Assembly: GCA_900752275.1 (NCBI GenBank)
Contig: CAADUS010000145.1
Coordinates: 1-8,574, forward strand
Length of the DNA: 8,574 nt
Source of the DNA: an uncultured Collinsella sp.
GTDB taxonomy: Bacteria; Actinomycetota; Coriobacteriia; Coriobacteriales; Coriobacteriaceae
Direction: 5' to 3'
Numbering within the stretch: position 1 is the first letter of the stretch; every line of letters starts with the position of its first letter. This document shows positions 1 to 5,221 of the stretch, one piece after another. The notes beneath the pieces were generated by a model, which saw nothing but the letters and a program-made list of their open reading frames with translations, was not told the origin of the DNA and did no database searches. A program made the position numbers and the translations under genes.

Positions 1-210
1 ACCGGCCTTAATGGACATCTCCAGCGTCTCGCTCGTCTGCTTAATCAGACGCTTGATCATGTTGTTGACGTCTTCCTCGGTCACATCGCGGCGCTCGTTA
101 ACCTCGATATTCTTCACCTCGGCCTTGACCTGGCGGATGATGGACAGGCGAACCTTATCCTTGGCCTTCATGGCGGCGATCATTTCCTGCTGCAGCTCTT
201 CGTTGGTCAT
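1..210 (-). CDS. YqeY/GatB-like protein, N-terminal part (runs off the left edge)
   Basis: This is the first 70 codons of a gene whose 3' end lies outside the window. The protein begins MTNEELQQEMIAAMKAKDKV and continues with a charged, helical segment (RLSIIRQVKAEVKNIEVNER, then a TEEDV.NMIKRLIKQ stretch). This matches the N-terminal helical domain of the YqeY family, which is related to the tail domain of the GatB amidotransferase subunit and to the C-terminal region of some glutaminyl-tRNA synthetases. The family has been linked to tRNA-dependent amidation, but its free-standing members have no firmly established reaction. The start is the ATG at 208-210, with a strong GAGGAGG Shine-Dalgarno (219-225) 8 nt upstream. 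It follows the PpiC gene by 54 nt on the same strand, so co-transcription is plausible. The family call is from recall of conserved pattern, not alignment. Confidence 0.75.
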   Translation of the reverse strand, partial: MTNEELQQEMIAAMKAKDKVRLSIIRQVKAEVKNIEVNERRDVTEEDVNNMIKRLIKQTSETLEMSIKAG

Positions 211-233
211 CTGCAAATCCTCCTCAATAGCGT

Positions 234-259
234 GGGCGGCGCTCGCATGAGCACCGCCC
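234..259 (-). other. Intergenic stem-loop ahead of the YqeY-like gene
   Basis: Arms at 234-243 (GGGCGGCGCT) and 250-259 (AGCACCGCCC) pair over 10 bp, with one position that is not Watson-Crick and a 6-nt loop. The hairpin lies between the stop codon of the PpiC gene and the Shine-Dalgarno of the YqeY-like gene. No T-run follows on the minus strand, so it is not a classical intrinsic terminator. It may be an mRNA processing or stability element, or have no function. Confidence 0.45.
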
Positions 260-264
260 CATGA

Positions 265-1488
265 TTACTCAGTCGTCGACGAATCGTCGGTCGAACTCTT
301 GGTGACGCCCTTCAGACTCACGTTATAGGGCACGTCCTTGGGCATGGGGTTGACGGTGATGTCGGCGTCCTTCTTGTACTGTTCCAGCCACTCGCTGTAT
401 GCAGTACTGGCCGCCTGCGTCTTCACCACGTTGGAAACATACTTCTTGATGTCCTTGGGCACCTGCTTGATGTCATCGACCTGGCTATCGACATGGAAGT
501 AGTCGGTGCACTTGATGACATGGTAACCGTACGTCGACTCAACCACGTCGCTCACATCGCCCTTGCTGAGGCCCTCGAGCGCCGTCTGATAGCTGTCGAC
601 GAAGGTAGTGAGCTTATCCCAACCCACATCGCCCTTCTTCTCCTTGGAGCCAGTGTCGTCGGAATACTGCTCCACGGCGTCCTCAAAGCTCAGCTCGCCG
701 GAGTTGATCTTGTCCAGGCACTCCTGCGCCTTGGCCTTGGCGGCGGCCTTGTCCTCGTCAGATGCGTCGGAATCGACCTTGATCAGGATGTTCGACGAGC
801 GGCGGGCATCGTTGTAGTTAGACAGATTCTCGTTGATGTAATCGACGATCTCGCTGTCCTTGGGCTTGCTGGTGGGCGCCACGGCATCCTTAAGCTTTTG
901 CTGTGCCAGGCTCTCCTTGAGCGAGTCCTTGTAGGTGTCCTCGGTATAGCCGTAGGTCTTAAGGGTCTTCTTAAAGGTCTTGGCACCGCCCGCGCTCTTG
1001 CACGCATCCTTCCATGCCTTCTCGACCTCCTCATCCGACACCGTCACGCCGTTTTCCTTCTGCGCCTGCTGAAGCAGAATCTGCTGCGTGTAGGAATCGA
1101 TGAGCTGCTTGCGGTACTTTTTGGGTGTGAGGTCGTTGTCGACCAGATACTGCGCCCAGTCCTTGTCCTTGGTGTAGCCATAGGACGTGCGCATGCTCAT
1201 GATCTGCTTGGTCACGGTGTCCTCGGTGAGGTTGGTGCCGTTGATGGTAGCGGCGACACCACCGGTGAGCTTATAGCCCGAGTTGGTGCTTTCGGTCTGC
1301 GACATCAGGCCGGAGCACGCCATGGCCGAGACGGAAAGCAGCATTGCCAGCACGCCGATAACCACCAGGACGATCTTGACGGTCTTAGACACGTACGTCT
1401 TGCGCTGCTTCTTACGAGAGCTGGAGGCAGCGCGAGCCTGCTGCTCGGGCGTCGGCGCGGCCTCGGAGTTCTTTTTCTTGTTTGCCAT
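265..1488 (-). CDS. PpiC-type peptidyl-prolyl cis-trans isomerase, membrane- or lipid-anchored (PrsA/SurA-like)
   Basis: The product has 407 residues and is probably an extracytoplasmic foldase that helps secreted proteins fold. Residues 1-38 are Lys/Arg-rich and cytoplasmic. A hydrophobic segment follows at about 38-57, ending in AMAC with Cys58. That segment is either a single membrane anchor or a lipoprotein signal with an unusually long n-region. Residues about 77-225 resemble the SurA/PrsA N-terminal chaperone domain (AATINGTNLTEDTVTKQI, then a helical DSYTQQILLQ region). The parvulin domain spans about 228-330: it opens with RRSSNILIKV, has the typical GELSFEDAVEQYSDD and KKGDVGW segments, and closes with VVESTYGYHVIK. 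The tail is acidic and Ser/Thr-rich. The ATG at 1486-1488 is preceded by AAAGG at 1495-1499 (6-nt spacing). The gene lies just upstream of the YqeY-like gene. PrsA proteins are lipoproteins, which makes the Cys58 reading attractive but unproven. Confidence 0.88.
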   Translation of the reverse strand: MANKKKNSEAAPTPEQQARAASSSRKKQRKTYVSKTVKIVLVVIGVLAMLLSVSAMACSGLMSQTESTNSGYKLTGGVAATINGTNLTEDTVTKQIMSMRTSYGYTKDKDWAQYLVDNDLTPKKYRKQLIDSYTQQILLQQAQKENGVTVSDEEVEKAWKDACKSAGGAKTFKKTLKTYGYTEDTYKDSLKESLAQQKLKDAVAPTSKPKDSEIVDYINENLSNYNDARRSSNILIKVDSDASDEDKAAAKAKAQECLDKINSGELSFEDAVEQYSDDTGSKEKKGDVGWDKLTTFVDSYQTALEGLSKGDVSDVVESTYGYHVIKCTDYFHVDSQVDDIKQVPKDIKKYVSNVVKTQAASTAYSEWLEQYKKDADITVNPMPKDVPYNVSLKGVTKSSTDDSSTTE

Positions 1489-1552
1489 AGTTGGCCTTTC
1501 GCATCACGAATCGAACAAACGCCATTGTGTCACAACGCGGCCCCCGCGACAC

Positions 1553-1578
1553 ACCTGGTGTATGGGGGACAGGTTAAT
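1553..1578 (+). repeat. GGGACA-family palindromic repeat, copy 1
   Basis: ACCTG (1553-1557) and CAGGT (1570-1574) form inverted arms around a loop ending in GGGGGA, followed by TAAT. The unit closely resembles the minus-strand sequence at 5218-5194, with the same ACCTG tip, a GGGACAGGTT core and a trailing AT. An 11-bp near-palindrome, ACACC-T-GGTGT, overlaps at 1551-1561. It sits in the 198-nt spacer upstream of the PpiC gene start. No promoter in this spacer was convincing enough to call. Confidence 0.5.
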
Positions 1579-1579
1579 C

Positions 1580-1596
1580 TGCACCATTTTGGTGCA
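1580..1596. other. Short perfect hairpin TGCACC-ATTTT-GGTGCA
   Basis: Six perfect base pairs close a 5-nt loop, directly next to the GGGACA repeat at 1553-1578. On the plus strand the loop is ATTTT; no T-run follows the stem on either strand. It may be part of the same mobile or repeat unit, or an operator-like dyad. No function is assigned. Confidence 0.35.
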
Positions 1597-1615
1597 AAGG
1601 GAGGCTGTTCTGGCT

Positions 1616-1675
1616 GTTGGCAGTTAGGGACATTCCCCAAGCGCCGGCAGAAAAGGAATGTCCCCAAATGCCGGC
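1616..1675. repeat. GGGACATTCC inverted repeat (GGGACA-family palindrome, copy 2)
   Basis: Two 21-nt arms (1616-1636 and 1655-1675) are inverted copies of each other at 17 of 21 positions, including a perfect 10-bp block: GGGACATTCC at 1627-1636 and GGAATGTCCC at 1655-1664. The central 18 nt contain GCCGGCA (1643-1649), which can pair instead with TGCCGGC at 1669-1675, so two mutually exclusive hairpins are possible. It lies 11 nt beyond the stop codon of the IIA gene (minus strand), so it may help end that transcript, but no T-run follows. The arms share a GCANTTRGGGACA pattern with the repeat near 5.2 kb. Confidence 0.6.
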
Positions 1676-1686
1676 TTAGCTCCACC

Positions 1687-2154
1687 TTAAAAGTGACGGC
1701 GGATGGCGTCGACCATGCCTTGGCATGTGGTCTGGCCGAGCACATCGGCTGCGGCGTCGGCATCCATAAAGATATTCATAAGCGCTTGCAGGGCCTCGAC
1801 CTGGCCGCCCGGCTCGGCAATGCCCAGATTGATAATGATCTGCGCGGGCACGGGGGCGCCCATGCCCGCCATAGCATTGAACGTGACGGGCGCGGCGGGC
1901 TTTATCACCGCGATATAGGGCTTAGCCACAAACCCCGGATCGGTGTGCGGGATGGCGATGTTTGCCGCCGGCATGGCGAGACCCGTGGGATAGGCGTTCT
2001 CGCGCGTGCGGACGGCGTCAAGCCAACCAGACGCAATGTAGCCACGCGGTGCAAGCTCGCCCTCGAGCCGCGCAAACACCTCATCCGGCGTCGCGCACTC
2101 CCAATCAAAAAACACCAGCTCAGGCGAGAATAGCATCTCGGCGTTATCCGCCAT
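1687..2154 (-). CDS. PTS sugar transporter subunit IIA (mannitol/fructose/galactitol type), stand-alone
   Basis: The product has 155 residues, the normal size for a single EIIA-2 domain. EIIA accepts phosphate from phospho-HPr on a histidine and passes it to a cognate EIIB. The signature region PTGLAMPAANIAIPHTD (residues 56-72) contains the expected phosphorylated histidine, His70, and the overall look is closest to GatA-type (galactitol) IIA proteins. The start is the ATG at 2152-2154, because GGAGG lies 5 nt upstream. An in-frame TTG farther up would add 21 residues without a good Shine-Dalgarno and is not favoured. No IIB or IIC gene is visible in the window, so the protein is either an orphan subunit serving a transporter elsewhere or a regulator. 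A TATCAT sequence on the minus strand (2194-2199) is a possible -10 box but lacks a good -35. Confidence 0.82.
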   Translation of the reverse strand: MADNAEMLFSPELVFFDWECATPDEVFARLEGELAPRGYIASGWLDAVRTRENAYPTGLAMPAANIAIPHTDPGFVAKPYIAVIKPAAPVTFNAMAGMGAPVPAQIIINLGIAEPGGQVEALQALMNIFMDADAAADVLGQTTCQGMVDAIRRHF

Positions 2155-2219
2155 ACCGTCCTCCAAAGTTGCATGAGGTTCACAATGTCCCATATGATAG
2201 CGAAACGAGACAGGCAAGG

Positions 2220-2687
2220 TTAGTCGAGGATCTCAATCATATCGAGTGCGCGGGCAGGCGTCAGGCAAACTTCGGGCATCGCCTCCAGCATACGGCGGTC
2301 ACTCGTGACCACGTAGTCAACATCTGCCGTCTCGCCCGAAGCGATGATGAGGTTGTCTTCAAGATCCGACATGTGTTTGCCAAGCATGCGCGCCATCTCG
2401 CACTCTGCCAACGAAAGCGGAGAGGCAGTTGCCACCTGCATCATGTGCTCAATGCAGGCCCATGACGCCGAGGCAAACGACGCGTTAATCCCATTCACAT
2501 TCCGCCTGGCTAGTCGCCGAGGCAAAATATAGAACACGTCCTTTGCCGTCGTTGGCGCATACAGAAGGTCGATCTTTCCTGCCTCGGCCAGTTCAATCAA
2601 TCTCTTCGCTTCGTCGAACGCCCCCTCTTGCAGGTAATAATCGAGCCAAACGTTCGTATCTACCAAGAGATGCTTTGCCTCAATCAT
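2220..2687 (-). CDS. PIN-domain ribonuclease toxin (VapC-like)
   Basis: PIN-domain toxins are metal-dependent RNases that inhibit translation until bound by their antitoxin. With the ATG at 2685-2687 the protein has 155 residues. The N-terminal motif LLVDTNVWLDYYL gives Asp10, Asn12 and Asp16. Asp50 lies in TTAKDVF. The distal acidic cluster is SDLEDNLIIASGETADVDYV, with Asp111 the likely metal ligand, followed by VTSDRRML with Asp130. The set of acidic positions looks intact. The ATG overlaps the antitoxin stop codon as ATGA, which suggests translational coupling. An in-frame TTG at 2691-2693 would add two residues and sits nearer the GAGG, so the start is not fully settled. The partner upstream is a RelB/DinJ-type protein rather than a VapB-type one. 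Confidence 0.85.
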   Translation of the reverse strand: MIEAKHLLVDTNVWLDYYLQEGAFDEAKRLIELAEAGKIDLLYAPTTAKDVFYILPRRLARRNVNGINASFASASWACIEHMMQVATASPLSLAECEMARMLGKHMSDLEDNLIIASGETADVDYVVTSDRRMLEAMPEVCLTPARALDMIEILD

Positions 2688-3028
2688 CGGCAATTCGCCT
2701 CAATGTCAGCAATCATCGCTTCATACATATCATCCCGTACGGCATCCCAGTCTTCCGCAGATGATCCAGCTGGCGCAAAATCCGAAGCACGTAGCCCCAA
2801 CGAAGAAAAAGCTAGGCCACACCCCTGCTCGGCCAGACTCTCCGCACGGGGCGCCTCGCGCTTATCCGCCACCATAAATCCCGGCAACGTTTGATGCTCG
2901 ACGAGATAAGCCCAAAGCGCACGAATGGCATCGCTCGGCCCCAATCCATTGCGAGTTAGGACTGCATCGCCACCAGCTTTGAGCATAGGGTCGATTCGCG
3001 TGTTGAGCTGCACCGTTGCTGTACCCAT
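2684..3028 (-). CDS. RelB/DinJ-family antitoxin
   Basis: The product has 114 residues. The first 50 fit a ribbon-helix-helix DNA-binding domain of the RelB/DinJ kind: a beta strand TATVQLNTRID (3-13), helix A (about 14-28), then GLGPSDAIRALWAYLVEHQTLPGF (28-51), the family hallmark segment. The C-terminal half is acidic, low in obvious fold and probably wraps the toxin (SAEDWDAVRDDMYEAMIADI). Dimers of such proteins bind their own promoter. The ATG at 3026-3028 has AGAGGAG (3034-3040) 5 nt upstream. It is the first gene of a two-gene operon with the PIN toxin. RelB/DinJ proteins are best known paired with RelE/YafQ-type toxins, so a PIN partner is less standard though not unheard of. Confidence 0.85.
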   Translation of the reverse strand: MGTATVQLNTRIDPMLKAGGDAVLTRNGLGPSDAIRALWAYLVEHQTLPGFMVADKREAPRAESLAEQGCGLAFSSLGLRASDFAPAGSSAEDWDAVRDDMYEAMIADIEANCR

Positions 3029-3045
3029 AGCGGCTCCTCTCTACT

Positions 3046-3080
3046 TGCTAGCAGTATAGCAGACATAAAAGGCCACGCAA
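3046..3080 (-). promoter_or_regulatory. Promoter and possible operator of the toxin-antitoxin operon
   Basis: On the minus strand a -10 box TATACT (3053-3058) is preceded by TGC, giving an extended -10. A weak -35 candidate TTGCGT (3075-3080) lies 16 bp upstream. An 8-bp palindrome TGCTAGCA (3046-3053) overlaps the end of the -10 box and the expected transcription start, where an autoregulating ribbon-helix-helix antitoxin could bind. The elements are seen; their use is inferred. Confidence 0.5.
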
Positions 3081-3110
3081 AAGGGCCCTGCCACACGCGG
3101 ACGAGGCCCT
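3079..3110 (-). terminator. Short hairpin terminator upstream of the toxin-antitoxin promoter
   Basis: Arms AGGGCC (3082-3087) and GGCCCT (3105-3110) pair perfectly around a 17-nt loop, and on the minus strand the stem runs into TTTT. It could finish read-through from purN before the toxin-antitoxin promoter, whose -35 candidate begins almost at once. The stem is short, so strength is uncertain. Confidence 0.4.
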
Positions 3111-3177
3111 ATCGGATTTCTTGGGATGGAAATGACACACGTCACGTTATCCAGAGTCCAAAATCAAAGGGGTGATA

Positions 3178-3225
3178 AAGGCTGATTGGGGCACATGTGA
3201 TTCCATATGCCCCAATCAGCTTTTT
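3178..3225. terminator. Strong bidirectional hairpin terminator after purN
   Basis: A perfect 13-bp inverted repeat, GCTGATTGGGGCA (3181-3193) and TGCCCCAATCAGC (3208-3220), closes a 14-nt loop. On the plus strand the stem is followed by TTTTT (3221-3225) and preceded by matching A residues. On the minus strand it is followed by CCTTTAT, a weaker tail. It lies about 40 nt past the purN stop codon and is the obvious end of the pur transcript, although its better T-tract faces the other way, where no gene is seen. Confidence 0.75.
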
Positions 3226-3262
3226 GATAGTTTACGTTGTAAGGAAAACCGAGCGAATCCTT

Positions 3263-3970
3263 TTACGCACGATGGCGGGGCGCATCAATTGCGACCTTGC
3301 CGCTCTCCAGCACGTGGACGCGACCGTCAGCGAGCATCTGAACTACCTCGGGATACAGCACGTGCTCAATCGCGTGGATATGCTCCTCGAGCGTGTCGAC
3401 GTCCCAGCCCTCCTCGACGGCCAGCGCGCGCTGGGCGATGATGGGGCCATTGTCGTAGATCTCGTTGGCAAAATGCACGGTCACACCGGTCACCTTGACG
3501 CCGCGCGCAAAAGCATCGTCGATCGCATGCGCGCCGGTAAAGCTCGGCAGCAGCGCCGGATGCAAGTTGACCACGCGGTTGGGAAACGCCGCCAGCAGCG
3601 GCGTATGCACCATGCGCATGTAGCCGGCCATGACCACATACTCGCAGCCGCGCTCGAGCAGCTCGTGCGCGATGATCTCGTCGGCGGCGATGGGATCAGC
3701 ATAGACATCCTTGGATAGCGTAAGCGTCTGGATGCCCGCGCGCTCTGCACGCTGCAAACCCTTGGCCGAAGGACGACTCGACACCACAAGCTCAATCGAA
3801 GCATTGAGATTGCCAGCGGCGATCAGGTCGATCAGCGCCTGCAGGTTGGTACCCGAACCGCTGATGAGCACACCGATCTTGAGCGGCTCGACCGTATCGG
3901 TACCGGTCGGACGAGTATAGGGCACAAAGTCCAGACCCTCGGCGGCAGCCATCTGCTCGTTAGCGCTCAT
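3263..3970 (-). CDS. purN: Phosphoribosylglycinamide formyltransferase (PurN)
   Basis: PurN transfers a formyl group from 10-formyltetrahydrofolate to GAR, giving FGAR, the third step of de novo purine synthesis in the cytoplasm. The 235-residue product carries KIGVLISGSGTNLQAL (31-46) for phosphate binding, MAGYMRM (114-120) for the folate side, and the catalytic set Asn135 and His137 (VVNLHPALLPSFTGAHA) with Asp173 (VHFANEIYDNGPII). The family normally starts just before KIGVLISG, so about 29 extra residues precede the domain here. The ATG at 3968-3970 is chosen because it overlaps the purM stop by 11 nt, implying coupling. An internal ATG at 3950-3952 is a second option, and no start in this stretch has a strong Shine-Dalgarno. 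Nothing in the catalytic core is missing. Confidence 0.93.
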   Translation of the reverse strand: MSANEQMAAAEGLDFVPYTRPTGTDTVEPLKIGVLISGSGTNLQALIDLIAAGNLNASIELVVSSRPSAKGLQRAERAGIQTLTLSKDVYADPIAADEIIAHELLERGCEYVVMAGYMRMVHTPLLAAFPNRVVNLHPALLPSFTGAHAIDDAFARGVKVTGVTVHFANEIYDNGPIIAQRALAVEEGWDVDTLEEHIHAIEHVLYPEVVQMLADGRVHVLESGKVAIDAPRHRA

Positions 3971-5063
3971 CGGAGTACACGACCTTACCGGAACCCTCGA
4001 CGCACTCGCCCACACGGAACGGCTTCTCGCCCAGCCCGACCAGGGCCTCGGTAACCGCGGCCTCGTCCTCGGGGGCGACGATCAGGCACAGGCCAACGCC
4101 CATGTTGAAGGTCTTGCATGCCTCGTTGGGGGCGAGCTCGGCCTGGCGCGACACGTAGGTGATAACGGGCGGAACGTCCCAACCCATCTCGACGCCGTTG
4201 CGAGTGACCACGGCGTCGACGTCGTCGGCAAGCGCGCGGTTGAGGTTCTCGGTGATGCCGCCGCCGGTGATGTGGGCAATGGCGTGCACCGGAGCGCCAC
4301 CGCGCAGCAGCTCAAGAACCGGCTTGACGTAGATGCGCGTGGGGGCCAGCAGAGCGTCGGCCAGCGATGCGCCGCCGAGCTCCTCGAGCGGGCGGCTCAG
4401 CTCCTCGGCCTTAGCGGCGGCCTCGGGCGTGCCCGGCTTGATGCCGTCGACGCCGATGACCTTACGCACCAGCGAGTAGCCATTGGAGTGCACGCCGGTG
4501 GAAGGCAGGCCCAGAATCACGTCGCCGGGGCGGACGTTCGCGGGGTCGAGCATCTTGGGACGGTCGACAACGCCCACGGTAAAGCCGGCGAGGTCGTAGT
4601 CGGCGGGAGCCATAACGCCGGGGTGCTCGGCCATCTCGCCGCCCACGAGCGCGCAGCCCGCGAGCTTGCAGCCGTCGGCCACGCCCTTGATGATCTTTGC
4701 CATGTGCTCGGCCTCAATGTGGCCGATGGCGACGTAGTCCAGGAAGAACAGCGGCTCGGCGCCCGAAGCCAAAATGTCGTTGACGCACATGGCGACCAGA
4801 TCCTGGCCCACCGTCTCGTGACGGTCCATGATCTGGGCGAGCACGAGTTTGGTGCCCACGCCGTCGGTACCGCTGATCAGAATCGGGTCTTCCATATCCT
4901 TAAGCGCGGCAGCCGAGAACAGGCCACCAAAGCCACCGATACCGCCGATGACCTCGGGACGGTTGGTGTCCTTAACCATCTGCTTAATAGCGTCAACGGC
5001 GCGGCCGCCCTCGGCGGTATCGACGCCGGCATCCTCATACGTCACATGCTTGCTGTCGCTCAT
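3960..5063 (-). CDS. purM: Phosphoribosylformylglycinamidine cyclo-ligase (AIR synthetase, PurM)
   Basis: PurM closes the imidazole ring of FGAM using ATP to form AIR, the fifth step of purine synthesis. The protein has 367 residues, slightly longer than the usual 340-350. It opens with VTYEDAGVDTAEGGRAVDAI and has the glycine-rich segment IGGIGGFGGLF (39-49). The family signatures follow: ILISGTDGVGTKLVLAQ, GQDLVAMCVNDILASGAEPLFFLDY, VGGEMAEHPGVM, ILGLPSTGVHSNGYSLVRKV and HITGGGITENLNRAL. The C-terminal part contains the conserved FNMGVGLCLIV. The ATG at 5061-5063 has AGGAAGG (5069-5075) 5 nt upstream. purF lies 156 nt upstream on the same strand and purN overlaps downstream, so the three are likely transcribed together. 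Confidence 0.95.
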   Translation of the reverse strand: MSDSKHVTYEDAGVDTAEGGRAVDAIKQMVKDTNRPEVIGGIGGFGGLFSAAALKDMEDPILISGTDGVGTKLVLAQIMDRHETVGQDLVAMCVNDILASGAEPLFFLDYVAIGHIEAEHMAKIIKGVADGCKLAGCALVGGEMAEHPGVMAPADYDLAGFTVGVVDRPKMLDPANVRPGDVILGLPSTGVHSNGYSLVRKVIGVDGIKPGTPEAAAKAEELSRPLEELGGASLADALLAPTRIYVKPVLELLRGGAPVHAIAHITGGGITENLNRALADDVDAVVTRNGVEMGWDVPPVITYVSRQAELAPNEACKTFNMGVGLCLIVAPEDEAAVTEALVGLGEKPFRVGECVEGSGKVVYSDER

Positions 5064-5180
5064 CTGAGCCTTCCTCTCCCACTACCGCTTGACGCACAGA
5101 CGCCAAACGGTGCTCATAGTTGCCCTCGATTCGGCACGCATCCTGGCAACGCGCGCCGCTCAATCAACAAAACAGCAGGT

Positions 5181-5221
5181 AAAACCTACCAAAATAAACC
5201 TGTCCCTAAATGGCAGGTTTT
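5181..5221 (-). repeat. GGGACA-family palindromic repeat, copy 3, at the end of purF
   Basis: Two nested hairpins are possible. AAACCTG (5196-5202) pairs perfectly with CAGGTTT (5214-5220). The outer arms AAAACCTACCA (5181-5191) and TGGCAGGTTTT (5211-5221) match at 10 of 11 positions, the odd one being a G-U pair in minus-strand RNA. The element overlaps the purF stop codon. On the minus strand the inner stem is followed by ATTTT, so it could act as a weak terminator or attenuator between purF and purM. It is the same kind of unit as that at 1553-1578. Confidence 0.55.

Noticed and set aside
493..2133. 546-codon open frame on the plus strand
   Set aside because: It runs antisense to the PpiC gene and the IIA gene and across their spacer. 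It has no recognisable domain and its composition is that of a shadow frame.
2184..2191. GGGACATT on the minus strand upstream of the IIA gene, like the repeat core
   Set aside because: It lacks the inverted arms seen in the other copies; an 8-mer alone can occur by chance.
2155..2217. Upstream extension of the IIA gene from an in-frame TTG (21 extra residues)
   Set aside because: The internal ATG at 2152-2154 has a GGAGG at ideal spacing, and the extra residues do not resemble the family.
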